From NCBI GenBank assembly GCA_037043015.1, contig CM073322.1:20347601-20411600 (forward strand): a DNA stretch of 64,000 bases, read 5' to 3'. A program made the translations under genes and the position numbers. The notes under the pieces were generated by a model that had not been told where the DNA came from, did no database searches, and saw only the letters and a list, made by a program, of their open reading frames with translations. Of this stretch, positions 25,801-37,811 are shown piece by piece; the first letter of the stretch is position 1; each line of letters starts with the position of its first letter. The DNA is from Bryum argenteum. Its lineage: Eukaryota; Streptophyta; Bryopsida; Bryales; Bryaceae.

Positions 25801-25930
25801 GGTACTCCCTGATGCCGGGGTAATTCTTTTCCTCGGGTTGTGTGTCCACGGTGTCCGTGGAAGGCGTCCTCGTGTTTGCTGGATCCCCGCTGTGTTCTTC
25901 CCCGTCACGTGCCTCGGCTGCCAATGTTGT
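22870..25930 (-). other. Accessory coding region of the Ty3/gypsy element, downstream of integrase
   Basis: About 3 kb between integrase and the polypurine tract, with coding-like sequence on the minus strand. The first part (about 25900-24250) has a block near 24830-24620 (LCVMAGRGEKINWGKLVDGN, then a hydrophobic segment) that resembles the 'putative plant transposon protein' domain found with plant retroelements. The middle (about 24140-23850) is rich in Glu, Arg and Gln with heptad-like spacing and looks like a coiled coil. The last part (about 23400-22900) has a CPAC...H...H pattern with HALNFRGNHVLMHRAVAEAL, which loosely recalls the zinc finger next to XS domains in plant SGS3/IDN2 proteins. 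Related elements are known to carry extra 3' ORFs. Function is unknown, and the region looks broken. Confidence 0.55.
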
Positions 25931-26007
25931 GTGTATGTCTTGTAGACTGAGGGCTGTCGTGAGTTGTGGCGTTATAGTATGGTATTGTTTTAGTTTTGCA
26001 GCGTTGA

Positions 26008-29000
26008 CTATCGTGGCGTGGGGTCATAATTTGTGTTGTTAACGAGAAGGACGGTATTGTTAGGCAGGGCTAATTGTACTGTATAGGGGCCATGCCATAT
26101 AGACTCAAATTTAGGTCTTTTGAGTTTAGGATCGCGGGGGCACCAGAGTACTTGGTCACCTTTCTGAAACAATTGTGGGGGCTGCATGCCTTGAAAGTGG
26201 CGGGTGGCCAGTGTTTGCTTGTGGAGGATGTGCGATGTTGCCAATGCTCGAAGTTCCTCAAGGTGGTGGAGATCTCCGATGCGGGCTGCGAGCACTCTGT
26301 GAGGAGTGTAATCCCTTGGCTGTAATGTTTGAAATGTCGGTACAATGTATTCCGTGGGTAGTAACGACTGAGTGCCATAAACCATTTCAAACGCGCTAGC
26401 GTTTGTGGCGGTTTTGATGGCTACGCGGTACGCCCAGAGTGCAGCTGGTAGGCAATCATCCCAATCTGCTTGGTTAGCGTGGGCGAATCTCTTCAACATA
26501 TTGATCAATATTTTGTTTGTCGATTCTGCTTGTCCATTTCCCTGGGGATAATAAACAGTGCTGGTTCGATGCTTGATAACATGGTTGTCGAGGAGGTCTT
26601 GGATGACGGTGTTCTCAAAATGTGTACCCTGATCTGATACTATTTCCAGGGGGCATCCAAACCTCGTGATTATGTTTTCGTAGATGAACGAGGCCGTGAC
26701 GACTGCGGTGTTAGTGCGCAGAGGCTTGGCCTCGACCCATTTCGTGGTATAATCCGTGGCCACGAGGATATACTTGTATCCTTGGCGTGTGACTGGTTTT
26801 ATCGGACCCACGAAGTCTAATCCCCACCGTTGAAATGGTCCCAAGGGTGGTATTGCCTTCATTGGTACTCTACCTTGGTGCTGAAAGTTTGTCGTGGATA
26901 TTTGGTAGGCGTGGCAATTCTTGACATAGGCAATGACGTCCTTGTGGATCGTTGGCCACCAGTATTTAGCGGAGAGGATCTATTTTACCGTGGTGTCGGG
27001 GCCCTAGTGGCCTCCCGCGGGTCCATCGTGGAGGTGCGCTATAATCTGCTGCTGCTGGTTAGCGGGTACGCACAACCGGATTTCCTGATCTGGTCCTCGT
27101 TTGTATAACCTTGCTTGGACCACGGTGTAGGGCAGTGTTGTCTGCACAAAACTAATCTTGCGGGTTCCTGTTATGCCCACGGGGGTATTGCCCGTGGTGA
27201 GATATCGGATGATATCGGCCCTCCAATCTGCCTTGTGTTCGTCGGAGTCTGTGGCTATTTGAGTAGCCTGCACATATGCCTCGTTGAAAGAGTCGTCTAT
27301 TCCTTCCGCAGTAGTGTTAGTATCCCTGCACAGGTAGTCGGCCATGATGTGTCTTTTCCCGGGGACGTATACCACCTCGAAGTCGTATTCGAGTAGTATC
27401 ATGATCCACCGGGCCACCCTCCCCGTGACCAAGGTTTGGTTAACAAGGTATGACAAGCTGTGGTGATCGACAATGAAACGGAATTTCTTCCCGAGAAGGT
27501 AATGTCTAAACTTTTTGACAGCGTAAATCATTGCCAGGGCCTCGCGTTCTGTGGTGGAGTAATTTCGCTCGGCTTGGTTGAGTAGTTGGCTAGCGTAAGC
27601 CACGGGTTGATCGTGTTTGTCATTTATGTTCTGTGCTAACATCACCCCCACGGCAATGTTGGACGCATCTGTGTGGACGTGGAACGGCTTAGACCAGTCT
27701 GGGGCAATGAGGATAGGTGCGTTTGAATAAGCATTTTTTATCTTCTCCAGTGCTGCTTGTGCCTCCGGCGTCCAGTCCCGTGGGTACGTATACTTGGCAT
27801 GGTTCAGTGCGGTGATCGGGGCGGTGATGTGTGCCAGTTTTTCGATGTAGATTCGGTTGAACTGTGCTAAGCCCGTGAGCTGTTGTACACCCTTTTGATT
27901 CAGTGGTGGTGTCATGTCCAAGATGTCCTTGATTTTCTCGGGGTCGGGGAGTTTGCCGTGCTTGCAGACAATGTACCCCAAGATGACCCTGGCAAAGTAC
28001 AGGAACATGCATTTGTCCGCGTTGAGACTTACCCCGTTGGTTCTGCATGCGTGGAAAATTTGCCTGAGGTGTGAGACGTGGTCCTTCATTTTGCCGTAGA
28101 CGGTTCCATCGTCCAGGTAAATTCGGAAGAATTGTTTAAGGTACGGTCTGAAAATTAATTCCATAACGCGTTGGAATGTCATGGGTGCGTTTTTGGCCCC
28201 AAATGGCATACGCTCGAATTAATAAGGTCCCCATTCCGTGGAAAAAGTTGTCTTTCCTTTATCTTGCTTGGCCATGGCTACTTGGTAATATCCCGAGAAA
28301 CAATCGAGGAACAAGTACATCTCATGTCCGGCAACCTCATCGATGATCTCCTCCATGTACGGTAATGGATAGTGATCCTTTTTTGTTGCTGCGTTGAGTT
28401 TTCGGAAATCTACGCAGATGCGCAACGTGCCGTTTTTCTTGGGGATAATAACCATGGGAGAGAGCCAAGGTGCTGCATCCACGCGGAAATGAACTTGGCG
28501 TGCAGAAGCTTGTCCAATTCAGCTTTGACCCGAGCGGCGTAATTCGGGTTTATCCTGTATCGTCGTTGCTGCACTGGGGTTGCACCGGGGACGAGGTCAA
28601 TGGTATGTTCGGCCAGGACATTGGGAATACCCTTCAGGTCCTCGTGGTTCCAGGCGAATATGTCTTTGTATTTGTGGAACAGGGCGATGGCCGCCTGCTT
28701 GATGGCTGGGGGCGCATCTGTGTTGATTTTGATGTATTTGGGCTCTTCTGTCGTTTCGAGGTTGACCAGCTGCACCCTCTCCTTGGCCCCGTGTGTCCAT
28801 CCTGTGATGGTCTCATGACACAATGCTTCCTTGGCAGGGACAGCATTTACCACCACGTCCCCGGCTATCTCGTGAGTGAAATGCTCGGGAATATCTAATT
28901 TTTCTTCTTGTACTAAACTGGCTAAATGAATCTCTGCCACGGGTATTAAGCTGGAGTAAACGTGGAGTACTAGAGCCTCCTGTTCGTTTGTGAATTCTTC

Positions 29001-29510
29001 TGGCCAATCGATCCCTGTGGAAGTCCGGATCTCACTTATCTTGGCACGAGTTAGGCAACTATCCACGGGTATAACCACGGTTCTCCCGTGGCATTGAATG
29101 TGAATGTGATTTTTGGTCCAGTCGTGGATTGCCTGCATGTCTCGTAACCAAGGTCTTCCTAAAATTACCGGAAAACCGTTGTTTTGGGGCATCTCGATTA
29201 CCACAAATGTTGCTGGTGTTGATACCCTGTGTATCGTAATCCCCACCATGGTGAGAATTCCCAGGGTGTGACGGGGGCGTCATTAGCCATGTGTAAAATA
29301 AAGCGGGCACTCCGGGGTTGTGGTAGTCCTAGTGCCTGTCGAACGTGGTTGCTCATTACATTCACGCGGGACCCCCCATCGACGAGGACATTGGTTAGTG
29401 TCTGTCCTCCTAATTGCACGTGGATTACTGCAGCGTCTGGGTCTATCGTGGCGGCGTTAACTTCCACGAACGTGGGGTCGGGTTTTGTTTCAACTACCAC
29501 AACCCTTTGT
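26008..29510 (-). other. pol region (protease, RT, RNase H, integrase) of the Ty3/gypsy element
   Basis: Protease: VLVDGGSRVNVMS near 29390. RT: LRICVDFRKLNAATKKDHYP near 28410, FLDCFSGYYQVAM near 28300, PFGAKNAPMTFQRV near 28190 and the catalytic IYLDDGTVYG near 28100. RNase H: HVHTDASNIAVGVML near 27670. Integrase: the HHCC-side HDGPAGGH near 27010, then [26 protein letters not shown] and [12 protein letters not shown] (the D, D, E residues) between 26780 and 26520. The parts are in Ty3/gypsy order. Fossil as it stands. Confidence 0.92.
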
Positions 29511-29639
29511 AGGTATTGTTGTAACTCAGGGCTGATTTGTACTAGTTTTGCCAGGGTGATGGTTACGTTGGTAGTGTCTAGAATTTGCTGTACGGTGTGA
29601 TCCGTGGCGCACCCTTGATCTGTAGGAGTGGTTTCCAGG

Positions 29640-30975
29640 TCCCTCTAGAGATCCGTCCTCATGTTATGTAGTCGTTCCCAGTGATGTTCCGGGAATGGCT
29701 TCCGGTGCTCCACCACATGGTTTGATGGAATTGCTTTTGACCGGGTAGTCACCGCGGCGGCTGAGATCATGGACGCATTTGTTTCTGGTCCGTGGACTTC
29801 AGTCAATGTTACCCCTCCTCTTCTATGGGCCGCAGGATTGGTGTTTGGATGCCCCGGGGGACTACTGTTTCGACTTTGGGTCCACTTCTGTTTGAATATG
29901 GGACACTGGCTTCGCCGATGGTCCAAACCCCCGCATTCTCAGCACGCGTTAGAGCGCCCAGGTTGAAACGCATCCACGTTAATCTCCTCGGGGTATACCG
30001 AGGCCGTGGTGTTCTTGGGTCGCCTGTGATCCTGGGACGGGGTGGCATTGGCAGAGTACCAACATCTCCCATGGTGTGTTTTTCCGCAGGTCTCACATAA
30101 CGGGGGTGCCATCCGAGCATCTTGTCGTGCCGAGGGTAATGGTAGTATGGGTGTCTGTGTTTTGTTTCAGCGCCATGAGTTCCCGGCTGATGTCATTGGC
30201 CGCGGAGAGAATGTCTGGCAGCGTTTTTACTCCACGGATAACAATACCCTGCTGTATCCATGGAAGTAAGCCCTTTTTAAACCATTCACAGATGCATTCC
30301 TCCTCGGGCTGTTGGCTAAGTTTGTCGGCCAACTGTTTAAATCTGTCATAAAACTTATCCACCGGCTCGTTTGTAGATTGCGTAATCGATCCCAATGCTC
30401 GGAGGACTTCCGAACTTGTTTTGAGTTTTCTAAACTTATGTAAAAAACTACGCTCCATATCTTCCCAACTGGCATTGCTGTGTTCGGATTCGAAGTCAAT
30501 GTACCAGTTAATATGATTTCCTTGGAGCGTGGTACCAAAAATGTTTTGTAGGTCCGTGGCATGAAAAATGCCGTTCGTACGTGCTATCACTTTAAACCTC
30601 CTGATGTGCCAGTCCGGATCCCCAGACTCGTCAAACACGGGGTAAGGTATCTTGGGTAACTTGGCCTGGGTGTCAAGGCTTCCGGGGTTGTGTGACACAG
30701 GAGGTATCCCTGCGGATATTGCTACTGGTGCCGGTGAGGGCATTCCCGAAGTGCTCGCACTGGCCGCGGCATTGTTCCCCCTGGGTATGGTTGCAGACCT
30801 TGCTGCTTCGGCTGGTTCTTCCACACTCCTGGGCGTGGAAGCAATAACCTCTGGAGCTACATTGCCTTGGATGTCCTGATATTTAAGGCTGAGCAATTCT
30901 AGCTTAGCACTCGTGGCCTCATTTTGAGCAGCTAGATCCGTCATCTGTTGCTTCATCCATTGCAGCAACTCTCTA
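29640..30975 (-). other. gag region of the Ty3/gypsy element
   Basis: The minus strand encodes a capsid-like segment typical of plant gag: LPKIPYPVFDESGDPDWHIR (about 30660-30600), then WEDMERSFLHKF and EPVDKFYDRFKQLADKL. A zinc-knuckle-like Cys/His stretch lies downstream near 29900. The gag and pol parts are not in one continuous frame as sequenced. Confidence 0.85.
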
Positions 30976-31127
30976 GTCTAGTCTTCTTGTTGCACGATTT
31001 CTTCCATATTTGCAACTGCATTTTCCACGGCTCTTTCCGCGGCATTTCTTCTTGGGGGCATCTTTTCTTCCCTACAGGCTCGTGGCCGGAGATCTCTTTC
31101 TTTCTCTTTTTCTACCTCAGCACTCCA

Positions 31128-31145
31128 TCCCCAGCATGGTCGCCA
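31128..31145 (-). other. Primer-binding site of the Ty3/gypsy element
   Basis: On the minus strand TGGCGACCATGCTGGGGA starts three bases inside the 5' LTR. It has the form of a complement to a tRNA 3' end (CCA partner TGG, then a T-stem). It resembles the TGGCGCCGTTGCCGGGGA site of Athila/Tat elements but differs in the middle, so the tRNA is uncertain. Confidence 0.7.
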
Positions 31146-31148
31146 AAA

Positions 31149-32185
<1,037 letters not shown>

Positions 32186-32190
32186 TACAT

Positions 32191-33724
32191 ATATCATCAT
32201 TTTTTTGGATCACCATATAGAAATTTTTCTTTCTTGGACCTAGATTATTAAGATGCTAACTTAAGAAGCCACTTGTTGATTACTCCATACTTCTAATTAA
32301 AATATTTATTATATTCATGAACAAATGAATTCCCGCGTACCAAAACAATAAACCTTACAATGTATACATGCATCATTATTTTGGTACTTGTTTTACATTA
32401 GAAAACTCAATCCACAAAGTTGCAATGCCTCATTTACCATTCACTTGCTTGCATTTTGGAATGCGTCAATTACGAAGCATTTGCGGCTTTAAGAGTTTCG
32501 TTGGCAGATTGGTATCAAATGATTATTTTAAGTTCAAAAAATTTACCCAAATGTGATAGTCACATGACTTAACTCTTCACTTTGTAAGGTTGAAACTATG
32601 ATATTATATATACCTTCCCAAGTGTAAACCATGAATACCATAGTCATCATCAAATCAACTTTCTTGTTGAAAGTAGTGATAAGAGATGTAGTAAAATAAG
32701 ATTTCTAACCTCCTCATTTATCTAAAATAATCTTTTTGTAGCTAACAACATATTCTTTATTATAGAATCCTATGAAATCAATCTATGAGAGCTACAATGT
32801 CCTTAGATAGTTTTTTTAACAACTTAATATTTTAAGAAACTCAAATATTATCTTCTATACAATCCAAAGAGTCTCAATTAGGGTTCAGTTCCAATGCATT
32901 ATGTGTTGGTAGTGGACAAATAACATGAAATTACTAGTGTAGTATGTGAAAGGCACCACAAGCCTTGGCTTGGTGGTTAGAGCTTAGGCCCATCAATGAG
33001 GAGGTGGTGGGTTCCATTCCCCATGTCGTTGTGGTGCTCACGACTATAGTCTACTCAACTATTTTTGGAGGTCCTTGAACCTTGTTGTATGGATATCTCA
33101 AAGTCTTTTGGAGGGATACTATGTCAAATATCCTGAAGGGACTTGTAACTAACTGGAGACTAGCGTGTCCACACTCGAGAGGGGGAAGTTGTATTGTTCC
33201 AATTTCCCCTTGTTCGGTGGCCATCGGGATATTAGCATTACGAATGGACATTTCATTTACGCCGGCCAGAGTTTCTATATTTCTATCTATCTTAATGACT
33301 TCAGAAAGTTCTCCTAGATTTCCCTTAGATTTCATAACTAGTTGAGGTAAGTAAGTTCGAAAAATATACATTGAGAAGGGTCAATGTCCCACAAAGTTTT
33401 CTCATTCTCCAAAAATGATTTCCTTGACCACTCATCGAATAGCAAGCACTACAACAATTATTGAGCACGTTACCTCTCACCGAGAGAGGAAAACCTCAAC
33501 ACTCCAGTGGAACGAGTTGGAGAACGTGGGATCGTCCGTTCCACTGCGACCGTGCTTGCGTGAGGGTCAGGGCATGCAAGTCTGCTGTGCTGCTGCATTG
33601 CTTGTGATTGCTTGCCGGTGCCATTGTCTAATTCTTGTTCTACTTGGAACGCGATCTCGTAGTTAAGACTTGTTGTAAACGATCGAATCCTTCGATTTGA
33701 GTCTTTTGTTTGCGACGTCTCACC
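32191..33724. other. Intergenic region upstream of RPN12
   Basis: AT-rich up to about 32940, then a SINE-like head, then sequence with a 106-codon minus-strand frame (33371-33051) that I do not recognise and do not call. The last 300 bases should hold the RPN12 promoter and 5' UTR. Confidence 0.45.
32951..33060 (+). mobile_element. tRNA-derived SINE head
   Basis: TGGCTTGGTGGTTAGAGC (32966-32983) matches a pol III A box, and GGTTCCATTCC (33010-33020) matches a B box, about 27 bases apart. The flanks do not fold as a complete tRNA, so a tRNA-derived SINE is more likely than a tRNA gene. The 3' end was not located. Confidence 0.6.
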
Positions 33725-36442
33725 ATGGAAGCAAAGATTGCGGACGTCACCCGATTGTTCCAGAAGTTTAAGGACGCCTACGCCAAAAACGATGTTGATA
33801 CCAGCGACACCATCCTTTCCCAGATCAAGGTTCTTCGCGACACATATGGCTCCTGCTAACTGACAGACTCTTCGAGTGGAGTGATTGTTTAGGGTTTCCT
33901 GGTGCGAATTAGGGTTTGTGTATTGCGCTCTCATCAAGAAGCTGACACAGAGATGACGGGGAGCGAAAGTTACCTTTTCTCAAATGTTTTATTCGATCGT
34001 GCAGGTGAAGTTGACAGAGTTGCCTGGTCTTCCACCATTGTTTAAATCATCGCCAACGGCTGTGCAAGAGCTCCTTCTCGCAAGTACGTGTAGCTTCTAC
34101 AAATGGCTTCTCAGCTCTCCAGTTTAATGTGCTGTATGATTATTGAATGCAGTTCAAATGCTCGTAATTCGAGGATAACGGGAGCCCGAGTAGTCTGCAA
34201 AGTACTTCATTTCCTAATTGTTGTACAGAGACGAGAACGTCATTTTGTGATCGTAGTCACCACATTTTACATTTTTTTGAGCGATTGGTTAAGTTCAGCT
34301 TCTTAACTAAATGAACCTTAGTACGTGACTGAGAGAGAGAGTTGGCATTATACCCACTACAGGCAAGAAAGCAGAGGTAGTTAGCATACGACATTTTATG
34401 GTTCTGACATTTCTTACACTAATACTTCGACATTTACCTTCTAAAGTGAGGTACCGCCGTGATTTTTATTTTTCTTACTTATGTCTGCATGTTCTTCAGG
34501 GGATATCTTCGAACATGCTGTCGTTCTCAGTGTTAAAATGGAGGATCAAGATGCTTTCGAGCGCCATTTTCTTCAGCTCAAGTCGTATTACACTGATACC
34601 AGGTACAGGGTCGGTAATTTCAGTCGCCTTTAGGGATGACCTCTTCGTGCTGAAGCCAAAATGCTTACACCATAAACATTTGGAGGTCAGATGTGAAATT
34701 CTTATTTTATGGTGTCGGTCACGCTTTCCTCTTTCACCGGTACGTGTTGTATGTATGTAATGAAACAATTCGATGTGGAAGCGCCCATTATTGGCCCTTT
34801 GGGCACTTAAGGTCTACTACATCAGATGTTGCATGTTACGGGACCAGAAATGTGTCTTTCATGATATTAACTCCGGCTCAAAGTAGTTCTGAATTACTGA
34901 TCGACGTAGGTGCTGTTTCGACAGCTCGATCATCCTCTCCATACTGACATTAGAATTCGCGGTTTGCCGAGGTTATGGTTGCTTCAATGGCACAGGTCTT
35001 GCTTGATTATGACCTGTAAATGCTTCTTTCTGGGTCGCAGCTTTAGGTCACTACCCTTAACATCTCCAAGTCCTCTTAAATATTTGAAGTGTGCATCTCT
35101 TTGCCCTTGCTGTTGTATTGTCTTCCATATCAGCTAGGTATATGAGAACGTTCTGTCGAATTGCAGAGGACTGATTCCTCCATCTGAGCAAGAGTACCCC
35201 ATTCTAGGTCTCAACTTGTTGCGACTGTTAGTTCAAAACAGAATTGCGGAGTTTCACACAGGTACATGTTCCTTTACCAGGCAGAACAGCAGCATTAGAG
35301 TTCAGTATATTCAAACGGCTTTAGGTTTTTGTGGTTACAGCGGCTCAATCAGAAGTTAGTCGATGTGGTCTCCTACTCATTGTATTTGGCTGTTGTGGAC
35401 GGGTCATACAGAGCTCGAGCTTCTACCACCTGCAGCTCATGATCATACATGCATAAAGCATGCCGTAGAGCTAGAGCAGTCATTCATGGAGGGTGCATAT
35501 AACCGTGTTCTCAGTGCACGTCAAGCTGTTCCACATGAAACTTATGTTTATTTCATGGATCTTCTTGCCAAGACTGTCAGGTATGACTAGCCTAATGCCT
35601 TTGTTTACGAATTTTTTGATTAGGACAGATATGAAATATATGTGGTAATCTGCAAGCCTGATCAAGCTCAGACTCTGCACAATTATGATGTTCTTGGTCT
35701 TAACCCTAAGTTTGAGGTTGTGAGGACTGAAGTTCGGTGAACTCATTACCTACCAACAGTCAGATGCAAGTGTTGATAGATTGATTTAGTGCACGTCTTT
35801 TCTTCGAAGTTCTTCAAACAGCAGCGTTTCCTTTCATTCGGAAGGTTTTGAATCTTGCGCATGGAGTTTTACTCCACGTTTCAGTTTCTCAACGATTTAT
35901 GTTTAGAACTGTCGTATGGGTCGTACGGTTTCGGGGATCCCAGCGTGAGAAACGAAATAGTTTTCCTTAAGATTACCAACGGCATTCTCTGTGAGAAATT
36001 TGTTGTAACGCCAGGTTGTTTTCATACACAGGGACGAGATCGCAGGCTGTAGCGAGAAGGCGTATGATTCTTTGACATTGGCAGATGCGAAGAAGATCTT
36101 GATGTTTTCATCAGATCAGGAGTTGCAGGCATATGTTCTTGATGTAAGTACTTGCAGGTGTCTGATTAGATCTTTTTTGAATTTTAATGGCCTTCATACT
36201 TTCTGCATCATTTACCACTTGAAATAGTGATTTGCGCTCAGTTTGCAATTCGAAGAAGGTATCAAGAAGCTGATCACGGGAACGTGGGATCTATTTCGCA
36301 GGATCATCCAGACTGGGAGATTCGTGGCACCAGGGTGTACTTTCAGAAAGCCAAAGAGCTCGCACCTTGCAAAGAGATTCCTTCTCTGCAGTTGATCAAT
36401 CAAACTCTCGGCTATGCTAGGGAGTTGGAGCGAATTGTTTAG
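33725..36442 (+). CDS. RPN12: 26S proteasome regulatory subunit RPN12 (non-ATPase subunit 8), 7 exons
   Basis: Lid component of the 19S regulatory particle. Exons: 33725-33829, 34005-34083, 34500-34602, 35167-35261, 35412-35580, 36032-36143, 36302-36442. All have GT-AG borders and consistent phases, giving 267 aa, the same length as I recall for Arabidopsis RPN12a. Diagnostic stretches include DIFEHAVVLSVKMEDQDAFE (exon 3), YPILGLNLLRLLVQNRIAEF (exon 4), IKHAVELEQSFMEGAYNRVL (exon 5) and KEIPSLQLINQTLGYARELE, ending ERIV (exon 7). The C-terminal part forms the PCI-type winged-helix region of the family. The first exon is the most diverged. Nothing suggests a break. Confidence 0.97.
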
Positions 36443-37811
36443 AATCAGATGAACTGCAAACTAATTCTCTTCTGAATTCCTCACATTAACCTGGATTACA
36501 AGTGTTTGTAAGGCAGAAGTTGCGTGTATTGACAAGTAGAACTTCATTTGTATATGTGACGGGTGGTTCTTCGCAGAATGCACTGCTAAATTTCTGAAGG
36601 CATTCGGTTGATATGGATGTCAACTTTGACATTCTGTCACACAAGCTAAAATTGCTACTGTCACCTTCCGCGCACATTCCTAATAGTGTTTCTTTTATCG
36701 TTTACGATTTTCTTCACGATTACAATTTTCTTTCAGTAATGCAGTGACAGCCAAACATCTTGAGCACAAAAACGAAATCTAGGCAAATCTAAGTTTGTAG
36801 AGAGCTCTGCACATTTAGCACAGATGAGTCTCAGACGACATTCTGGATACTCTACTTTTTTTTAACACTTGAATTAGTCGCTTGAGCAGTTTGGTAGATT
36901 AAGCGATTCAGAAACTCAACAAGAAATCAATTGAAAGAAGTAATCATCTTATCTAAATCAGAACTAGAAAATTAGAAAACAAATAAAGCGTAGTTTATAC
37001 AAAGATACATGGTGCATGAAATACTAATCCTGCCCCTAATTTTATACTTTACGAACACCATACATGTAACGGAGTGGATTGAACTGGAGTATGTCTCACA
37101 ATGAAGGTCTAGAAATCGTCACTTGTAGGTACGTATTAGTTTCTCAATAGAATAGCATCATGTACTTAATGCATACATTATAAGGTATCACTTTAGGGCA
37201 TCATTTTAGAAACACCTATATTTCCAATTTCAAAAATTCATAACTCATCGTAAAAAAATCCAAAAATAATGATTCCACTTCCAATAGCTCTCTACTAATC
37301 TTCTCCGTACACAAAATTGCACTGTTAAGCTGAAAATTGAGCCATTATTGGCCACCGTACACAATGAGCAAGAGCAACACCATGAGTCATGAGAATTAGG
37401 GCTCACACTGGATTCGGAATATGATGAGATAACGGATGAGATTCTGGCAATGGTCGGTAAGTCATGCAGCACTACCCAACTGAAGAATCCCAGCAGCCAC
37501 CTCAGCAGCCGGATGGATAGACTTGCCACTCTCCCTCACTTTCCCAACCCAAGCAGCCAACAGGGGTTTCGGCGACACACGCCACTTGCGCTCGCATCGA
37601 TCCATCGCTTGCATTTACGCTCCATCCCTCGCACTTCCTCCGTCAATCCGGTCGCCTCTTTCACGCCGCTCCCATTGACCTCTTCTGAGCCCAAAACGGG
37701 TCCGTATTCCTCCTGCCAGCTCTTATCTCGCTTTCTTCACTGCATTGATCGGATTGTAGAGCTCATTGTTGTTGTTTGTGGCAGTCTTTCTTGTGTAGGC
37801 ATTTCTTGGCA
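36443..37811. other. RPN12 3' flank, dispersed repeat and PSRP1 5' region
   Basis: 36443-36700 is probably RPN12 3' UTR. A dispersed repeat copy lies at 37145-37420. From about 37440 the sequence becomes richer in C and T, as in a 5' UTR. A possible leader-intron acceptor (TTTGTGGCAG) lies near 37774, shortly before the PSRP1 start codon. Confidence 0.45.
37145..37420 (+). repeat. Dispersed repeat R, copy 1 of 3
   Basis: It shares an ordered set of landmarks with copies at 48225-48560 and 49275-49530: ATGTAC..., TTTTAGAAACACCTATA, AAAAATTCATA, AGAGTCCAAAAAT.ATG (small changes), ATTCCAC and TTGAGCCATTATTG. The copies are diverged. The class is unknown. Confidence 0.75.

Noticed and set aside
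32960-33035. A genuine tRNA gene
   Set aside because: A and B boxes are present but no acceptor-stem or anticodon-stem pairing is evident.
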